This document shows positions 9,883 to 19,176 of a stretch of 64,000 bases of DNA, in pieces (position 1 is the stretch's first letter; every line of letters begins with the position of its first letter). Source of the DNA: Blautia luti (GTDB lineage: Bacteria > Bacillota > Clostridia > Lachnospirales > Lachnospiraceae); the NCBI RefSeq assembly GCF_033096465.1, contig NZ_AP028156.1:2746501-2810500 (forward strand), given 5' to 3'. The translations under genes were made by a program, and so were the position numbers. The notes below the pieces were generated by a model. That model was given only the letters and a program-made list of their open reading frames with translations. It was not told the origin of the DNA and did no database searches.

Positions 9883-11059
9883 GGATATCCTCCCCTCTGT
9901 AACGTGCGATTGCCGCGCAGTCTTTATCTCCACGTCCGGAGATTGTGATGACTACGATCTGGTCTTTGCTCATCTGTGGAACAATTTTCTTTGCGTAAGC
10001 TACTGCATGAGCGCTCTCGATTGCAGGGATGATTCCCTCTGTTCTGGAAAGGTACTCAAATGCTTCTACTGCTTCTTCGTCTGTAACAGGTACATATTCT
10101 GCACGTCCTATATCATAGAGATGTGCATGTTCCGGTCCGATTCCCGGATAGTCCAGACCTGCGGAAATGGAATATACCGGTGCGATCTGGCCGTATTCGT
10201 CCTGACAGAAATAGGATTTCATTCCGTGGAAGATTCCAAGTTTTCCGGTTGCGATAGTTGCTGCTGTCTCTGCTGTGTTTACACCACGACCTGCTGCCTC
10301 ACATCCGATCAGACGAACGTCTTTGTCATTGATGAAATTGTAGAATGTTCCAATCGCATTGGAACCGCCGCCTACACATGCAAGTACTGCATCTGGGAGT
10401 CTGCCCTCTTTCTCAAGGATCTGCTCTTTGATTTCTTTGGAAATGACTGCCTGGAAATCACGGACGATTGTCGGGAATGGATGCGGGCCCATTACAGAGC
10501 CAAGTACATAGTGAGTGTCGGAAATACGGTTTGTCCACTCTCTCATTGTCTCGGAAACTGCATCTTTCAGTGTTGCTGTACCTGAGGTAACTGCGTTGAC
10601 CTTTGCTCCGAGAAGACGCATTCTGTATACGTTTAATGCCTGACGTTCTGTATCTTCTTTTCCCATGAAGATTTCACATTCCATACCCATGAGGGCTGCT
10701 GCTGTAGCTGTGGCTACACCGTGCTGGCCTGCGCCTGTTTCTGCGATGACACGGGTCTTGCCCATTTTCTTGGCAAGAAGTACCTGGCCAAGTACGTTGT
10801 TGATCTTGTGGGCACCTGTGTGATTTAAGTCTTCTCTCTTTAAGTATACTTTTGCGCCGCCAAGGTCTTCTGTCATGTGGGAGGCAAAATAAAGACGGGA
10901 TGGTCTTCCTGCATATTCGTTCAGAAGCTCTGTGAGTTCTGCGTTAAATTCCGGGTCATCTTTGTAGTGGTTATAGGCTTCCTCCAGTTCGATGACAGCG
11001 TTCATTAATGTTTCCGGTATGTACTGTCCGCCGTGAATGCCGAATCTTCCTTTTGACAT
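9875..11059 (-). CDS. trpB: Tryptophan synthase beta chain
   Basis: A 394-aa pyridoxal-phosphate enzyme that condenses indole with serine to give tryptophan. The PLP lysine lies in [15 protein letters not shown] (about residues 84-98), and the glycine-rich phosphate site is [10 protein letters not shown] (about 227-236). The N-terminal [16 protein letters not shown] is the standard TrpB1-type opening. It follows trpF by about 40 bases and has the ribosome site AAGGAGGACACACAG. The 3' end overlaps trpA by 8 bases. Confidence 0.97.
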   Translation of the reverse strand: MSKGRFGIHGGQYIPETLMNAVIELEEAYNHYKDDPEFNAELTELLNEYAGRPSRLYFASHMTEDLGGAKVYLKREDLNHTGAHKINNVLGQVLLAKKMGKTRVIAETGAGQHGVATATAAALMGMECEIFMGKEDTERQALNVYRMRLLGAKVNAVTSGTATLKDAVSETMREWTNRISDTHYVLGSVMGPHPFPTIVRDFQAVISKEIKEQILEKEGRLPDAVLACVGGGSNAIGTFYNFINDKDVRLIGCEAAGRGVNTAETAATIATGKLGIFHGMKSYFCQDEYGQIAPVYSISAGLDYPGIGPEHAHLYDIGRAEYVPVTDEEAVEAFEYLSRTEGIIPAIESAHAVAYAKKIVPQMSKDQIVVITISGRGDKDCAAIARYRGEDIHE

Positions 11060-11099
11060 CTGTGTGTCCTCCTTGTGTATCTAATTTCTGTTCTATATT

Positions 11100-11723
11100 T
11101 TATTTGTGCACCAGATTCACTGCTTCCACAATCTTGCTCCTGTCCTTTACGCCATCCGTCTCTACGCTGCTGCTTAAATCTACTGCATAAGAGCGTATCG
11201 TACGGACTGCCTGTTCAAGATTGTCAGGACCAAGACCTCCTGCCAGGAAAAATGGTCTGGTTATTTCCGGGATCAGGGACCAGTCAAAGGTTTTGCCGGT
11301 TCCACCGCTTCCCTGATCCAGCAGGATGTAATCTGCCGGGCTTTGTAATGCCAGTTCAATATCCTGAGTTGTTTTTACGGAAAAAGCTTTAATGACCTGG
11401 TGTCTGGTGTTTCTCTGGATTCTTCTGATGTAATCCTCATCTTCCTGCCCATGAAGCTGCGCAATCTGGATGGTTCCGTCGAGAAGCAGTTCCTCTACCC
11501 TTTCCGGGGAAGCGTTTACGAAAACGCCTACCGGGATAATGTCCGGATGCAGGTTTGCAGTAAGAGTTCTTACCTGGTCACCTGTGACGTTTCTGCTGCT
11601 TTTTGGAAATTCTATGATAAATCCGCAGTAGTCTGGTTTTGCCTCATTTACATATGTAATGTCTTCCGGGCGTTTCAGACCGCAGATTTTGATTTTTGTT
11701 CTTTGCTGTTGTTCTCTGGTCAT
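11100..11723 (-). CDS. trpF: Phosphoribosylanthranilate isomerase
   Basis: A 207-aa TIM-barrel enzyme that isomerises phosphoribosylanthranilate in the third step after chorismate. The opening KIKICGLKRPEDI carries the conserved catalytic cysteine (Cys-Gly-Leu), and LAGGLGPDNL plus VDLSSSVETDGVKD near the C-terminus form the phosphate site and catalytic aspartate region. It lies between trpC and trpB with a GGAGGATTGTC ribosome site and is a separate gene, not fused to trpC as in enterobacteria. Confidence 0.95.
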   Translation of the reverse strand: MTREQQQRTKIKICGLKRPEDITYVNEAKPDYCGFIIEFPKSSRNVTGDQVRTLTANLHPDIIPVGVFVNASPERVEELLLDGTIQIAQLHGQEDEDYIRRIQRNTRHQVIKAFSVKTTQDIELALQSPADYILLDQGSGGTGKTFDWSLIPEITRPFFLAGGLGPDNLEQAVRTIRSYAVDLSSSVETDGVKDRSKIVEAVNLVHK

Positions 11724-11753
11724 GACAATCCTCCGCAGATAATGTTTTATCTA

Positions 11754-12554
11754 TCAACGTAATGGACTGCCATTTAAGCTTTCCAGCACTGCTTTCTTGT
11801 CCGGGCTTCGCATGAGTGTTTCGCCGATCAGTACGGCGTCTACCTGATTTTCATAAAGAAGTCTGATGTCATCCGGGGTGCGGATTCCGCTTTCGGAGAC
11901 AAAGACCACATTGTCCGGTGCCATTTTTCTCAGGCGGATACTGTTGTTCATGTCTACCTGGAAAGTTCTGAGGTCGCGGTTGTTTACTCCCACTATCTCT
12001 GCACCCAGATTTAAAGCTCTGTCTACTTCATACTCATCATGCGCTTCTACCAGCGCATCCAGTCCAAGCTCTTTTGCAAGCTGTCTGTACGCTTTCAGTT
12101 CACCGTCATCCAGAATTGCGCAGATAAGAAGTACTGCGGAGGCTCCCAATGATTTCGCCTGATAAATCATGTATTCATCCACTGTAAAATCCTTTCGAAG
12201 CACCGGGATGTGCACGGTGGCTGCGATTTCTTTCAGATACTGGTCAGAACCCTGAAAGTAAAAAGGTTCTGTGAGACAGGAGATTGCGCTTGCTCCTGCC
12301 TGTTCATATTCCTGCGCGATTGCCAGATATGGGAAGTCCGGTGCAATAAGCCCCTTGGACGGGGATGCTTTCTTTACTTCGCAGATATAGGACATGCCGT
12401 CTTTTTGCAGTGCCTGCAGGAATGTCATTTTCTGTAACGTGTTTTTGTTGATCTCCTGAATTCTGTTTTCCAGTTCAGATACCGAAACCTGCGCTTTTTC
12501 TTTTGCGATCCTCTCAGTTGTTCTGGCTGCGATTTCTTCTAATATATTCTTCAT
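11754..12554 (-). CDS. trpC: Indole-3-glycerol phosphate synthase
   Basis: A 266-aa TIM-barrel enzyme that closes the indole ring. CEVKKASPSKGLIAPDF carries the catalytic lysine and the substrate-binding PSKG; VLRKDFTVDEYMIYQA and VGVNNRDLRTFQVD are further signatures, and FVSESGIRTPDD the phosphate-binding loop. It sits 39 bases after trpD. Its upstream sequence lacks a clear AGGAG; a purine-rich GAAAGAA lies about 16 bases ahead, so initiation may depend on translation arriving from trpD or be weak. Confidence 0.95.
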   Translation of the reverse strand: MKNILEEIAARTTERIAKEKAQVSVSELENRIQEINKNTLQKMTFLQALQKDGMSYICEVKKASPSKGLIAPDFPYLAIAQEYEQAGASAISCLTEPFYFQGSDQYLKEIAATVHIPVLRKDFTVDEYMIYQAKSLGASAVLLICAILDDGELKAYRQLAKELGLDALVEAHDEYEVDRALNLGAEIVGVNNRDLRTFQVDMNNSIRLRKMAPDNVVFVSESGIRTPDDIRLLYENQVDAVLIGETLMRSPDKKAVLESLNGSPLR

Positions 12555-12593
12555 AAGCTTAATGATTGTTCTTTCATATTCTTTGTTTTGCTG

Positions 12594-13607
12594 TTACTTT
12601 TTATTTGTCTCTTCCACAAATTCTTCCAGTTTCTTCAATGCTGCACCATTGTCGATAAGGGATTCTGCAAGTTTCACGCCCTCTTCCATGGAAGCTGCTT
12701 TTCCTGCGATATAGAGTGCTACACCTGCATTTAAGCAGACAGCCTGACGCTTCGGTCCTCTTTCTTCGCCTTTTAAAATTGCTTTGGTGATCTCTGCGTT
12801 CTCTGCAGGAGTGCCGCCTGTGAGGGCACCTTTCTCGCATTTCTCATAGCCGAACTGCTCTGGTGTGATCTCGTAGGATGTGAATTTGCCATCTTTGATC
12901 TCGCATACGGATGTCGGTGCACACATGGAAATCTCATCCAGGCTGTCCTGTCCGTAAACGACCATTCCTCTGTTTACACCAAGGTTTGCCATTACCTGTG
13001 CAAGGGGCTCTACCAGTGCCTGATCGTAAACTCCCATCAGCTCCATGTTTGCACCTGCCGGGTTGCTTAACGGTCCAAGAATGTTAAATACAGTTCTGAT
13101 TCCAAGTTCTTTTCGAATCGGTGCCACATATTTCATGGCAATGTGGTAGTTCTGTGCAAATAAGAAGCAGATGTTGATTTTCTTCAGGATCTCTGCGCTG
13201 CGTTCCGGTGTTAATGTGATCTTTACTCCAAGTGCTTCCAGAACATCTGCTGCACCTGATTTGGAGGAAGCTGCTCTATTTCCGTGTTTAGCAACTGGAA
13301 CACCGCCTGCTGCGATCACCAGGGAAGAAGTTGTGGAAATGTTAAAGGAGTTGGATCCATCTCCGCCTGTACCTACGATTTCCAGAACATCCATGTCATG
13401 GAGAAGTTTGATGCAGTGTGCTCTCATGCCTGCTGCGGAAGCAGTGATCTCATCAATGGTCTCTCCTTTTAAGGATAAAGCTGTAAGATAGGCGGACATC
13501 TGTACAGGTGTTGCCTGACCGCTCATGATCTCGTCCATTACAGTTTCTGCTTCTGCGTATGTTAAATCCTGTTTCTTTGATAATTTGATAATGGCTTCTT
13601 TAATCAT
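12594..13607 (-). CDS. trpD: Anthranilate phosphoribosyltransferase
   Basis: A 337-aa enzyme that joins anthranilate to PRPP. The PRPP-binding [15 protein letters not shown] (about residues 79-93) and [21 protein letters not shown] segment are diagnostic, as is [12 protein letters not shown] (about 168-179). The start overlaps the trpG stop by 8 bases, as expected for coupled genes. Unlike in some bacteria it is not fused to the TrpG glutaminase. Confidence 0.96.
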   Translation of the reverse strand: MIKEAIIKLSKKQDLTYAEAETVMDEIMSGQATPVQMSAYLTALSLKGETIDEITASAAGMRAHCIKLLHDMDVLEIVGTGGDGSNSFNISTTSSLVIAAGGVPVAKHGNRAASSKSGAADVLEALGVKITLTPERSAEILKKINICFLFAQNYHIAMKYVAPIRKELGIRTVFNILGPLSNPAGANMELMGVYDQALVEPLAQVMANLGVNRGMVVYGQDSLDEISMCAPTSVCEIKDGKFTSYEITPEQFGYEKCEKGALTGGTPAENAEITKAILKGEERGPKRQAVCLNAGVALYIAGKAASMEEGVKLAESLIDNGAALKKLEEFVEETNKK

Positions 13608-14178
13608 TTCTTACTACCTCCATAAAATTCTCTATCATTACTCTGCCGTCCGGTGTCATTACAGATTCAGGATGAAACTGTACTCCGAAGACAGGATATT
13701 TCGTATGTTCCACTGCCATGACCTCGCCGTCCTCTGACTCTGCAGTTACTTTCAGTTCTTCCGGCAGGGTGTCTTTTAATGCTGCCAGGGAATGATATCT
13801 GGCTGCAGCAAAAGTATCCGGCAATCCTTTGAAAAGCTGGCTTTCACATGTTTTATACATCAGCTTTTTCTTTCCATGCATCAGTTCTTTTGCATAAGAT
13901 ACGGTTCCGCCAAAAGCTTCGCAAATGGACTGATGTCCCAGGCATACACCAAGGATCGGGATTTTTCCTGCAAATTCTTTAATAACCGGAATGCAGATAC
14001 CTGCGTCTTCCGGACGTCCCGGGCCAGGGGATAAAATGATGGCTTCTGGTTTCATTTCTGCGATTTCTTCCAGTGTACACTCATCGTTTCTCACTACTTT
14101 GATGTCCGGCTCTACTCCTCCGATGAGCTGATATAAGTTATAGGAAAAGCTGTCATAATTATCGATCAATAATATCAT
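13600..14178 (-). CDS. trpG: Anthranilate synthase glutamine amidotransferase component
   Basis: A 192-aa class I glutamine amidotransferase that supplies ammonia to TrpE. It opens with [13 protein letters not shown], has the catalytic cysteine in GVCLGHQSI (about residue 79) and the His-Glu pair in [10 protein letters not shown] (about 169-178). Its ATG overlaps the trpE stop in an ATGA arrangement (14175-14178). In Bacillota such a subunit may also serve aminodeoxychorismate synthase, but its position inside the trp operon makes anthranilate synthesis the main role. Confidence 0.95.
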   Translation of the reverse strand: MILLIDNYDSFSYNLYQLIGGVEPDIKVVRNDECTLEEIAEMKPEAIILSPGPGRPEDAGICIPVIKEFAGKIPILGVCLGHQSICEAFGGTVSYAKELMHGKKKLMYKTCESQLFKGLPDTFAAARYHSLAALKDTLPEELKVTAESEDGEVMAVEHTKYPVFGVQFHPESVMTPDGRVMIENFMEVVRND

Positions 14179-15662
14179 TCTAATCCCTCCTGTGCCTGTT
14201 CAAGTGCCTGTACCACGGCTTTTGCCTTGTTGCAGCATTCCTGGAATTCTTTTTCCGGAACACTGTCTGCCACGATTCCGGCTCCGGAGCGGATACAGAT
14301 CTCTCCGTTCTTTTTGTAGACCAGTCGGATGGCAATGCAGGTATCCAGGTTTCCTGCAAAATCCAGATAGCCGATGGCGCCGCCGTAAATTCCTCGTTTA
14401 CTCTGTTCCAGTTCTTCGATGATCTGGCAGGCTCTGAATTTCGGTGCTCCGGAAAGGGTTCCTGCCGGAAGTATGGCATCTACTGCGTCTACCGCATCTT
14501 TATCATCCCGGATGATTCCTGTTACTGTGGAGCCCAGATGCATAACATGGGAAAAACGTTCTACGCAGAGATATTTCTCTACTTTTACGGTTCCGATCTT
14601 GCTGATCTTTCCAATATCGTTTCTGCCAAGGTCTACCAGCATGTTGTGCTCTGCCAGTTCTTTCTCGTCTTTGAGAAGTCCCTCTTCAAGAGCTTTGTCC
14701 TCTTCTCTTGTTTTTCCTCTTGGTCTGGTTCCTGCCAGAGGGAATGTGCTTAAAGTGCCGTTCTCCAGTTTCGCAAGTGTTTCAGGGGAAGCACCTGCAA
14801 GTTCGATGTCATCACTGGAGAAGTAGAACATGTACGGTGACGGGTTGGTTGCCCGGAGAACACGGTAGGTATCAAACAGGCTTCCGGTTGCTTTCGCACG
14901 CATCGGGTTGGAAAGTACTACCTGGAAAATATCGCCCTCTTTAATGTAGTGTTTGGCTTTCTCCACCATGTCTGCGTATTTTTCTTTCGGGAACTTCGGC
15001 CGGATCTCGGACTCAAGTTCCAGTGGTTCGAATTCCATGTGTTCACCGTTTCGGATAAGCTGTGCCATTTCCTCTAATTTCTTTACTGCTGCTTCGTAAG
15101 ATGCTTCCAGATCATCTGTCATTACGCCAGTGATCAGTAGGACTTTCTGTTTGAAATGGTCGAATACGATGACCTGGTCGAAAAGCATTAAGTCCATATC
15201 GCGGAAGTCCTGCTGTTCTTTGCCTTCAAGTTTCAGCTTTGGTTCGCTGTATTTGATGTAATCGTAGGAGAAGTATCCTACCAGTCCGCCGGTAAATGGC
15301 GGCATATTTTCCATTACAGGAGTTTTATATTCACGGATAATCTCACGGAGGGTATCGCCGGGATGTGTAACCTGCTTTACGGTTTCTTCGGCTTTTCCCT
15401 GCGCATCTGTTCTGCGGATCTTCAGGGTACCGTCTGTGCAGGTGATTTCCATAGATGGTTCATATCCCAGGAAAGAATATCTGCCCCATACCTCTGTCTG
15501 GCTGGCGCTTTCGAGCAGGTAGCAGTGGCGGCTGGCTTTTCGCAGGATGCGCATTACTTCTACCGGTGTGTATCTGTCTGCGTAGAGTTCTCTGCACAAA
15601 GGAATGCGACGGTATTCTTTTTTCTGTGCGAACTGTTTGATGGTTTCTAATGTTGGATACAT
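14175..15662 (-). CDS. trpE: Anthranilate synthase component I
   Basis: A 495-aa chorismate-utilising enzyme catalysing the first committed step to tryptophan. The feedback site LLES is present (CYLLESAS, about residues 47-54), so inhibition by tryptophan is expected. The catalytic domain shows FQVVLSNP, LAGTRPRGKTREED, ELAEHNMLVDLGRND, FSHVMHLGSTV and GAPKFRACQIIEELE. The ATG at 15662 is chosen because GGAGGTGTTACC precedes it; a longer frame starting at 15722 would run back into the T-box terminator. First gene of trpEGDCFBA. Confidence 0.96.
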   Translation of the reverse strand: MYPTLETIKQFAQKKEYRRIPLCRELYADRYTPVEVMRILRKASRHCYLLESASQTEVWGRYSFLGYEPSMEITCTDGTLKIRRTDAQGKAEETVKQVTHPGDTLREIIREYKTPVMENMPPFTGGLVGYFSYDYIKYSEPKLKLEGKEQQDFRDMDLMLFDQVIVFDHFKQKVLLITGVMTDDLEASYEAAVKKLEEMAQLIRNGEHMEFEPLELESEIRPKFPKEKYADMVEKAKHYIKEGDIFQVVLSNPMRAKATGSLFDTYRVLRATNPSPYMFYFSSDDIELAGASPETLAKLENGTLSTFPLAGTRPRGKTREEDKALEEGLLKDEKELAEHNMLVDLGRNDIGKISKIGTVKVEKYLCVERFSHVMHLGSTVTGIIRDDKDAVDAVDAILPAGTLSGAPKFRACQIIEELEQSKRGIYGGAIGYLDFAGNLDTCIAIRLVYKKNGEICIRSGAGIVADSVPEKEFQECCNKAKAVVQALEQAQEGLE

Positions 15663-15699
15663 GGTAACACCTCCTGTGGTTGATTGGTTTCTGTCCGGA

Positions 15700-15755
15700 G
15701 AAACAAGAAAACGCCCGTCCATGACAGAATTTATGTTTCTGTCAAGGACGAGCGT
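15700..15755 (-). terminator. T-box-controlled intrinsic terminator before trpE
   Basis: On the RNA strand ACGCUCGUCC plus UUGACAGAA pair with UUCUGUCA plus UGGACGGGCGU (15755-15711), followed by UUUUCUUGUUU (15710-15700). The 5' arm contains CCUUGA, which can pair instead with UCAAGG upstream in the antiterminator. Confidence 0.85.
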
Positions 15756-16005
15756 ATATATTTCACCCGCGGTGCCACCTTGATTTACGGTATGATCCGT
15801 ACACTTTGCGAAATACCTTCATATTTCCGGCAACTGACGTATGCCCTACGTCGCAGGATACTAAGCTGACTCTTATCGCTTTTCACTGCGCCCTCAACGG
15901 CCCATTTGGCAGACTGCATTTCCACCCGGCTCTCACCTTCCCGGATTCTCTGTGCGCGCATGACTGCTTTGACTTCCGCTTCATCGGTTTAATCTGTTAA
16001 ATTTA
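15711..16005 (-). promoter_or_regulatory. Tryptophan T-box riboswitch of the trp operon
   Basis: The minus-strand leader carries the T-box core AAGGUGGCACCGCGGGU (15781-15765) and Stem I signatures AGAGAAUCCGGGAAGGUGAGAGCC (about 15950-15927). The base of Stem I pairs UGCGC with GCGCA. The specifier is read as UGG (15904-15902) in AAAUGGGCC, giving tRNA-Trp; the T-box UGGC would pair with a 3' GCCA, which fits the G discriminator base usual for bacterial tRNA-Trp. Uncharged tRNA-Trp should stabilise the antiterminator (UCAAGG with CCUUGA) and allow trpE transcription. The specifier choice is inferred from alignment by eye. Confidence 0.92.
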
Positions 16006-16010
16006 TACTT

Positions 16011-16039
16011 AATTTACCACCGTAAACTATATTTGTCAA
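16011..16039 (-). promoter_or_regulatory. trp operon promoter
   Basis: TTGACA (16039-16034) and TAAATT (16016-16011), 17 bases apart, just upstream of the T-box leader on the minus strand. The remaining bases up to 16,123 show nothing else. Confidence 0.65.
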
Positions 16040-16123
16040 CCCTGAATTTCATTCAATAACATCGTAAGTTTAAACCTATGCTGGCGGGCAAAGGTTCTTC
16101 CAGGGGGCTGTCAGAAACTTTTA

Positions 16124-18949
16124 TTATTGATTGGTATCCATATTATTTTCCGTCATAGACAGATATTTGTATGTTGGAAGAAAGTTAGTGCTTTTTGCCT
16201 GTTTATAGTATTGCATAAAAATACGTTCCATAATATTGGGAATCTGAGATTCAACCGGCTGAAACAGGATGATCAGGTATTGCATGGAACTGTATCTGGT
16301 ACAGATATCCACACGCCGGATGGTGTTTTGGATAGCCTGCTCCATATGAGAAAGAGTCTGTTCAGTTTCCTCAATATGAGCGAGAGTGTCCGAAGTGGCT
16401 TCCAGTGTGACCATTACCAGATAGCAGTGGTTTCCGCTTCGGATAATGAGCTGATGCATATACTCATACTGTCTGGAAAAATCCCGGTAATTCAGATCAA
16501 GAGCACCTGCATATCTGCCGCTTTTGCGAAGCGTGTTTGCCACCTGCTGAAGATCCCTGACAGTACCAAGTGAATCGGAAGAGGGGTGGCTGACCTGCTG
16601 ATAAAAGGAAAAGTGATTTTTACCATTTTGCTTCACATTGTATAATGCCTTATCTGCTTTGGTATAACAGTCTGCAAAGGTATCGCGGGTAGTGCACATA
16701 TACAAACCGGCAGACAGTGCAGCATCTTTGATCTCGGGATCGGCGTCTGCAATGGAATGAAAGTGGTGGAAAAGCCGTGTCATCAGTTTCGACGCAGTTT
16801 CGGCACTTACGTCTGGCAGAAACAGAAGAAATTCATCTCCACCAAGACGGCAGGCGATACCGTTAGCTGTATAGCGGGAAAGCAGGGTTCCCAGATTCCT
16901 TAAGGCGCGGTCACCGGCCTTGTGTCCATGAACGTCATTGATTTTCTTCAGATTATCCATATCAAGGAAAATAAGACAGCCGTCATGTTCCTGCATGAAT
17001 TCTGCAATAAGCCGTTCTCCAAGGCTTCTCATGGGAAGACCGGTCAGGAAATCATAATTCTTTGAATCCTCCTGGTTCTTTATGGTGCTGACTACTTCTG
17101 AAATGAATTTGTTAATGGTGAGGTCAGCCTCTGGTGAGGCTGTTATTTCCTGTGTGCGGATATTGTGGAAAACAACACGTTTTTCATCTAATAGTTTCAG
17201 GAATATATCTGTAATCTGAGGGTCAAACTGTTTGCCGCGGTTTTTTTCAAGTTCTTCTCTGATTATTTCAGGCGGCAGGGCATTTCGATAGATGCGGCGG
17301 GAATTCATGGCATCATAGCTGTCTGCAACAGCAACAATACGGGCATGGACTGGAATGTCAGTTCCTTTCAGTCCGTCCGGATAGCCGCATCCGTCATAAC
17401 GTTCGTGGTGGCTGCGGGAAACTTCAATAATGTATGGGATAAAGGTGATGTCCTTTAGTATTTCCGCGCCGATAATGGTATGCTGTTTGATCAGATTGAA
17501 TTCTTCATCTGTAAGACGGGAGGGCTTGTTTAAAATCTGTTCCGGAATACCGATCTTTCCGATATCGTGAAGATAGGCAGCGTGCTTCAGCTGCTGAATC
17601 TGTTCCGGGGACCATCCAAGCTCTGCTGCGATCAGTGCAGCATATTCCGCTACCCTGTGGGAATGTCCGCAGGTGTATTCATCTTTTGCCTCAATGGTCG
17701 TGGAAAGTGTCTGCATCATCTGCAAGGACATTTCTTCTGTTTGTTTCTGCTTTTTTTCCAGTTCCTGCTGCTGGCGTGTTTTTTCCATATTTTTTATATT
17801 TCGAATGGTTCGGAGTATGCTGATAAAGAGAAGAATCAGCATGCCAATACCAATAAAGACACCGGACAGGTTTGTGATAAAATATACAGAAGCAGATTCT
17901 ACGGCAACACAGAGCATAGCAATCAACAGACCCAGAAGCAGAAGATGATCTGTCTGATCCTGACTTGCGTGGGTATACAGGCAAAGATGTATAAATATTA
18001 TTAAAAAGGTTCCAATCAGGATGATCTGTCCAATAGGAAGAGTTTCAATATAATCCGCAATATCTGCAGTTGTGAGAAGGGTGCAGATGGCGAAGTCCAG
18101 AAGTGCAGCACCGCCGATCCAGCAGTAAAGCCGATGGTGAAGTCCATGCTGTACACAGTCTGCATAAAGGAGAAGCGGAATAGGGCAAAGCAGGATCATT
18201 ACAAAGCATAGGGAGCCAAGGGCTGAGGCATTAGGAACAAGAATCTGTCTGAGATTGGACTCGCCCAGCATCCAGACAGCACCCATAACCATACACCAGC
18301 TGAGGTATTCCATGTCAAAATGCTTGTGATATACCATGCCCAGCGTTAAACTGAAAAGTATGCCGATAGTCCCGGCAAACAAGATAAAAAGAGCTATGTA
18401 AGTGGCAAATCCGTATTTATTGAGAATTGTCTGCCAGATATCCGCCTTGTCACCGCAGAACACCTGATTGACGATGCCGGAATAGTTGGAGGTATATGTA
18501 GTCAGCTCAATGCGAAGCTCCTTGCCGGCATCTGCCTGTGAGGTCGGGCAGAAAATATAGCGGCTGGCGGAATTTTTTCCAACCAGACGTGTTTCTCTGG
18601 TGGTATAGCGTGTTCTCAGGGAACCGTCAACGTAGATGTTCACATCCTGTAAAGAAGAACGGATCGCCACAGTACCAGCGTCAAAATCTTCTGGAAGAAT
18701 TGTGGTGATTACCATAGTTTCTCCGGCCGGAACATCGTAATCACCTGGAATGGAAATCTTCTGTGTGGTACCGTCTGATTTTTCCCAAGTGAAAGTACCG
18801 GAATAAAGAACTGAGGAAGAAAGTCTGTCAACAGAGCGCTCATCGGCACCAAAAATCTGCATGAAAATAAACCATCCAAGAATGGCGAACATTAGAAAAT
18901 AGAAAATATATCTTGGTCCCTGTCGGGCAGGGGTGTTTATCTTGTTCAA
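16124..18949 (-). CDS. Membrane sensor with HD-GYP phosphodiesterase and GGDEF domains
   Basis: A 941-aa protein. Order: a membrane segment at about 14-33, an extracytoplasmic beta-rich region to about 185, about seven membrane segments to about 385 (a 7TM-sensor layout), a coiled coil, then HD-GYP with HSHRVAEYA (about 428), LHDIGKIG (about 459) and HHERYDGCGYPDG (about 518), then GGDEF with an intact RLGGDEF (about 700), and a C-terminal region of about 140 residues I do not recognise. HD-GYP domains hydrolyse and GGDEF domains make cyclic di-GMP; both signatures look intact, so the protein may switch between activities according to an external signal. No cyclic di-GMP target is in the window. 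Confidence 0.9.
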   Translation of the reverse strand: MNKINTPARQGPRYIFYFLMFAILGWFIFMQIFGADERSVDRLSSSVLYSGTFTWEKSDGTTQKISIPGDYDVPAGETMVITTILPEDFDAGTVAIRSSLQDVNIYVDGSLRTRYTTRETRLVGKNSASRYIFCPTSQADAGKELRIELTTYTSNYSGIVNQVFCGDKADIWQTILNKYGFATYIALFILFAGTIGILFSLTLGMVYHKHFDMEYLSWCMVMGAVWMLGESNLRQILVPNASALGSLCFVMILLCPIPLLLYADCVQHGLHHRLYCWIGGAALLDFAICTLLTTADIADYIETLPIGQIILIGTFLIIFIHLCLYTHASQDQTDHLLLLGLLIAMLCVAVESASVYFITNLSGVFIGIGMLILLFISILRTIRNIKNMEKTRQQQELEKKQKQTEEMSLQMMQTLSTTIEAKDEYTCGHSHRVAEYAALIAAELGWSPEQIQQLKHAAYLHDIGKIGIPEQILNKPSRLTDEEFNLIKQHTIIGAEILKDITFIPYIIEVSRSHHERYDGCGYPDGLKGTDIPVHARIVAVADSYDAMNSRRIYRNALPPEIIREELEKNRGKQFDPQITDIFLKLLDEKRVVFHNIRTQEITASPEADLTINKFISEVVSTIKNQEDSKNYDFLTGLPMRSLGERLIAEFMQEHDGCLIFLDMDNLKKINDVHGHKAGDRALRNLGTLLSRYTANGIACRLGGDEFLLFLPDVSAETASKLMTRLFHHFHSIADADPEIKDAALSAGLYMCTTRDTFADCYTKADKALYNVKQNGKNHFSFYQQVSHPSSDSLGTVRDLQQVANTLRKSGRYAGALDLNYRDFSRQYEYMHQLIIRSGNHCYLVMVTLEATSDTLAHIEETEQTLSHMEQAIQNTIRRVDICTRYSSMQYLIILFQPVESQIPNIMERIFMQYYKQAKSTNFLPTYKYLSMTENNMDTNQ

Positions 18950-18992
18950 GGCAATTTTCCTCCTCCGTATAGGAAATTATATAAATGATATG

Positions 18993-19016
18993 AGTGTCAA
19001 AAGGCCTTTTGACACT
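18993..19016. repeat. Perfect 24-bp palindrome in the leader of the HD-GYP gene
   Basis: AGTGTCAAAAGG is followed directly by its exact reverse complement. It lies about 45 bases before the HD-GYP start codon and just downstream of the extended -10 element, so it could be an operator or a hairpin in the mRNA. No U-run follows it. Flanking AT-rich sequence extends the symmetry imperfectly. Confidence 0.8.
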
Positions 19017-19031
19017 GGTATCATATAAATT

Positions 19032-19068
19032 ATTATACCAAGTCGCTAGCGCGACGGCTAGCCCTAGG
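19032..19068 (-). promoter_or_regulatory. Extended -10 promoter with CTAG-rich palindromes in place of a -35
   Basis: On the minus strand TGGTATAAT (TATAAT at 19037-19032) is an extended -10. The expected -35 position is not TTGACA-like; instead 19042-19068 holds GTCGC-TAGC-GCGAC, GGCTAGCC and CCTAGG back to back. These may bind an activator of the HD-GYP gene; that is inference. Confidence 0.4.
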
Positions 19069-19176
19069 TACGTGAAACCATCACTTTTTTCATAAAAAAA
19101 TAGCAGTTTTTAAATTTATATGGATTTTCAATCTTAACAACTACATATCTAAAAATTTTTTCCGTCCACCGCCTCT

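Noticed and set aside
12560..12590. Tiny 8-codon frame (MKEQSLSL) ending on the trpC start
   Set aside because: It has only a weak ribosome site and could arise by chance; trpC weak initiation is noted instead.
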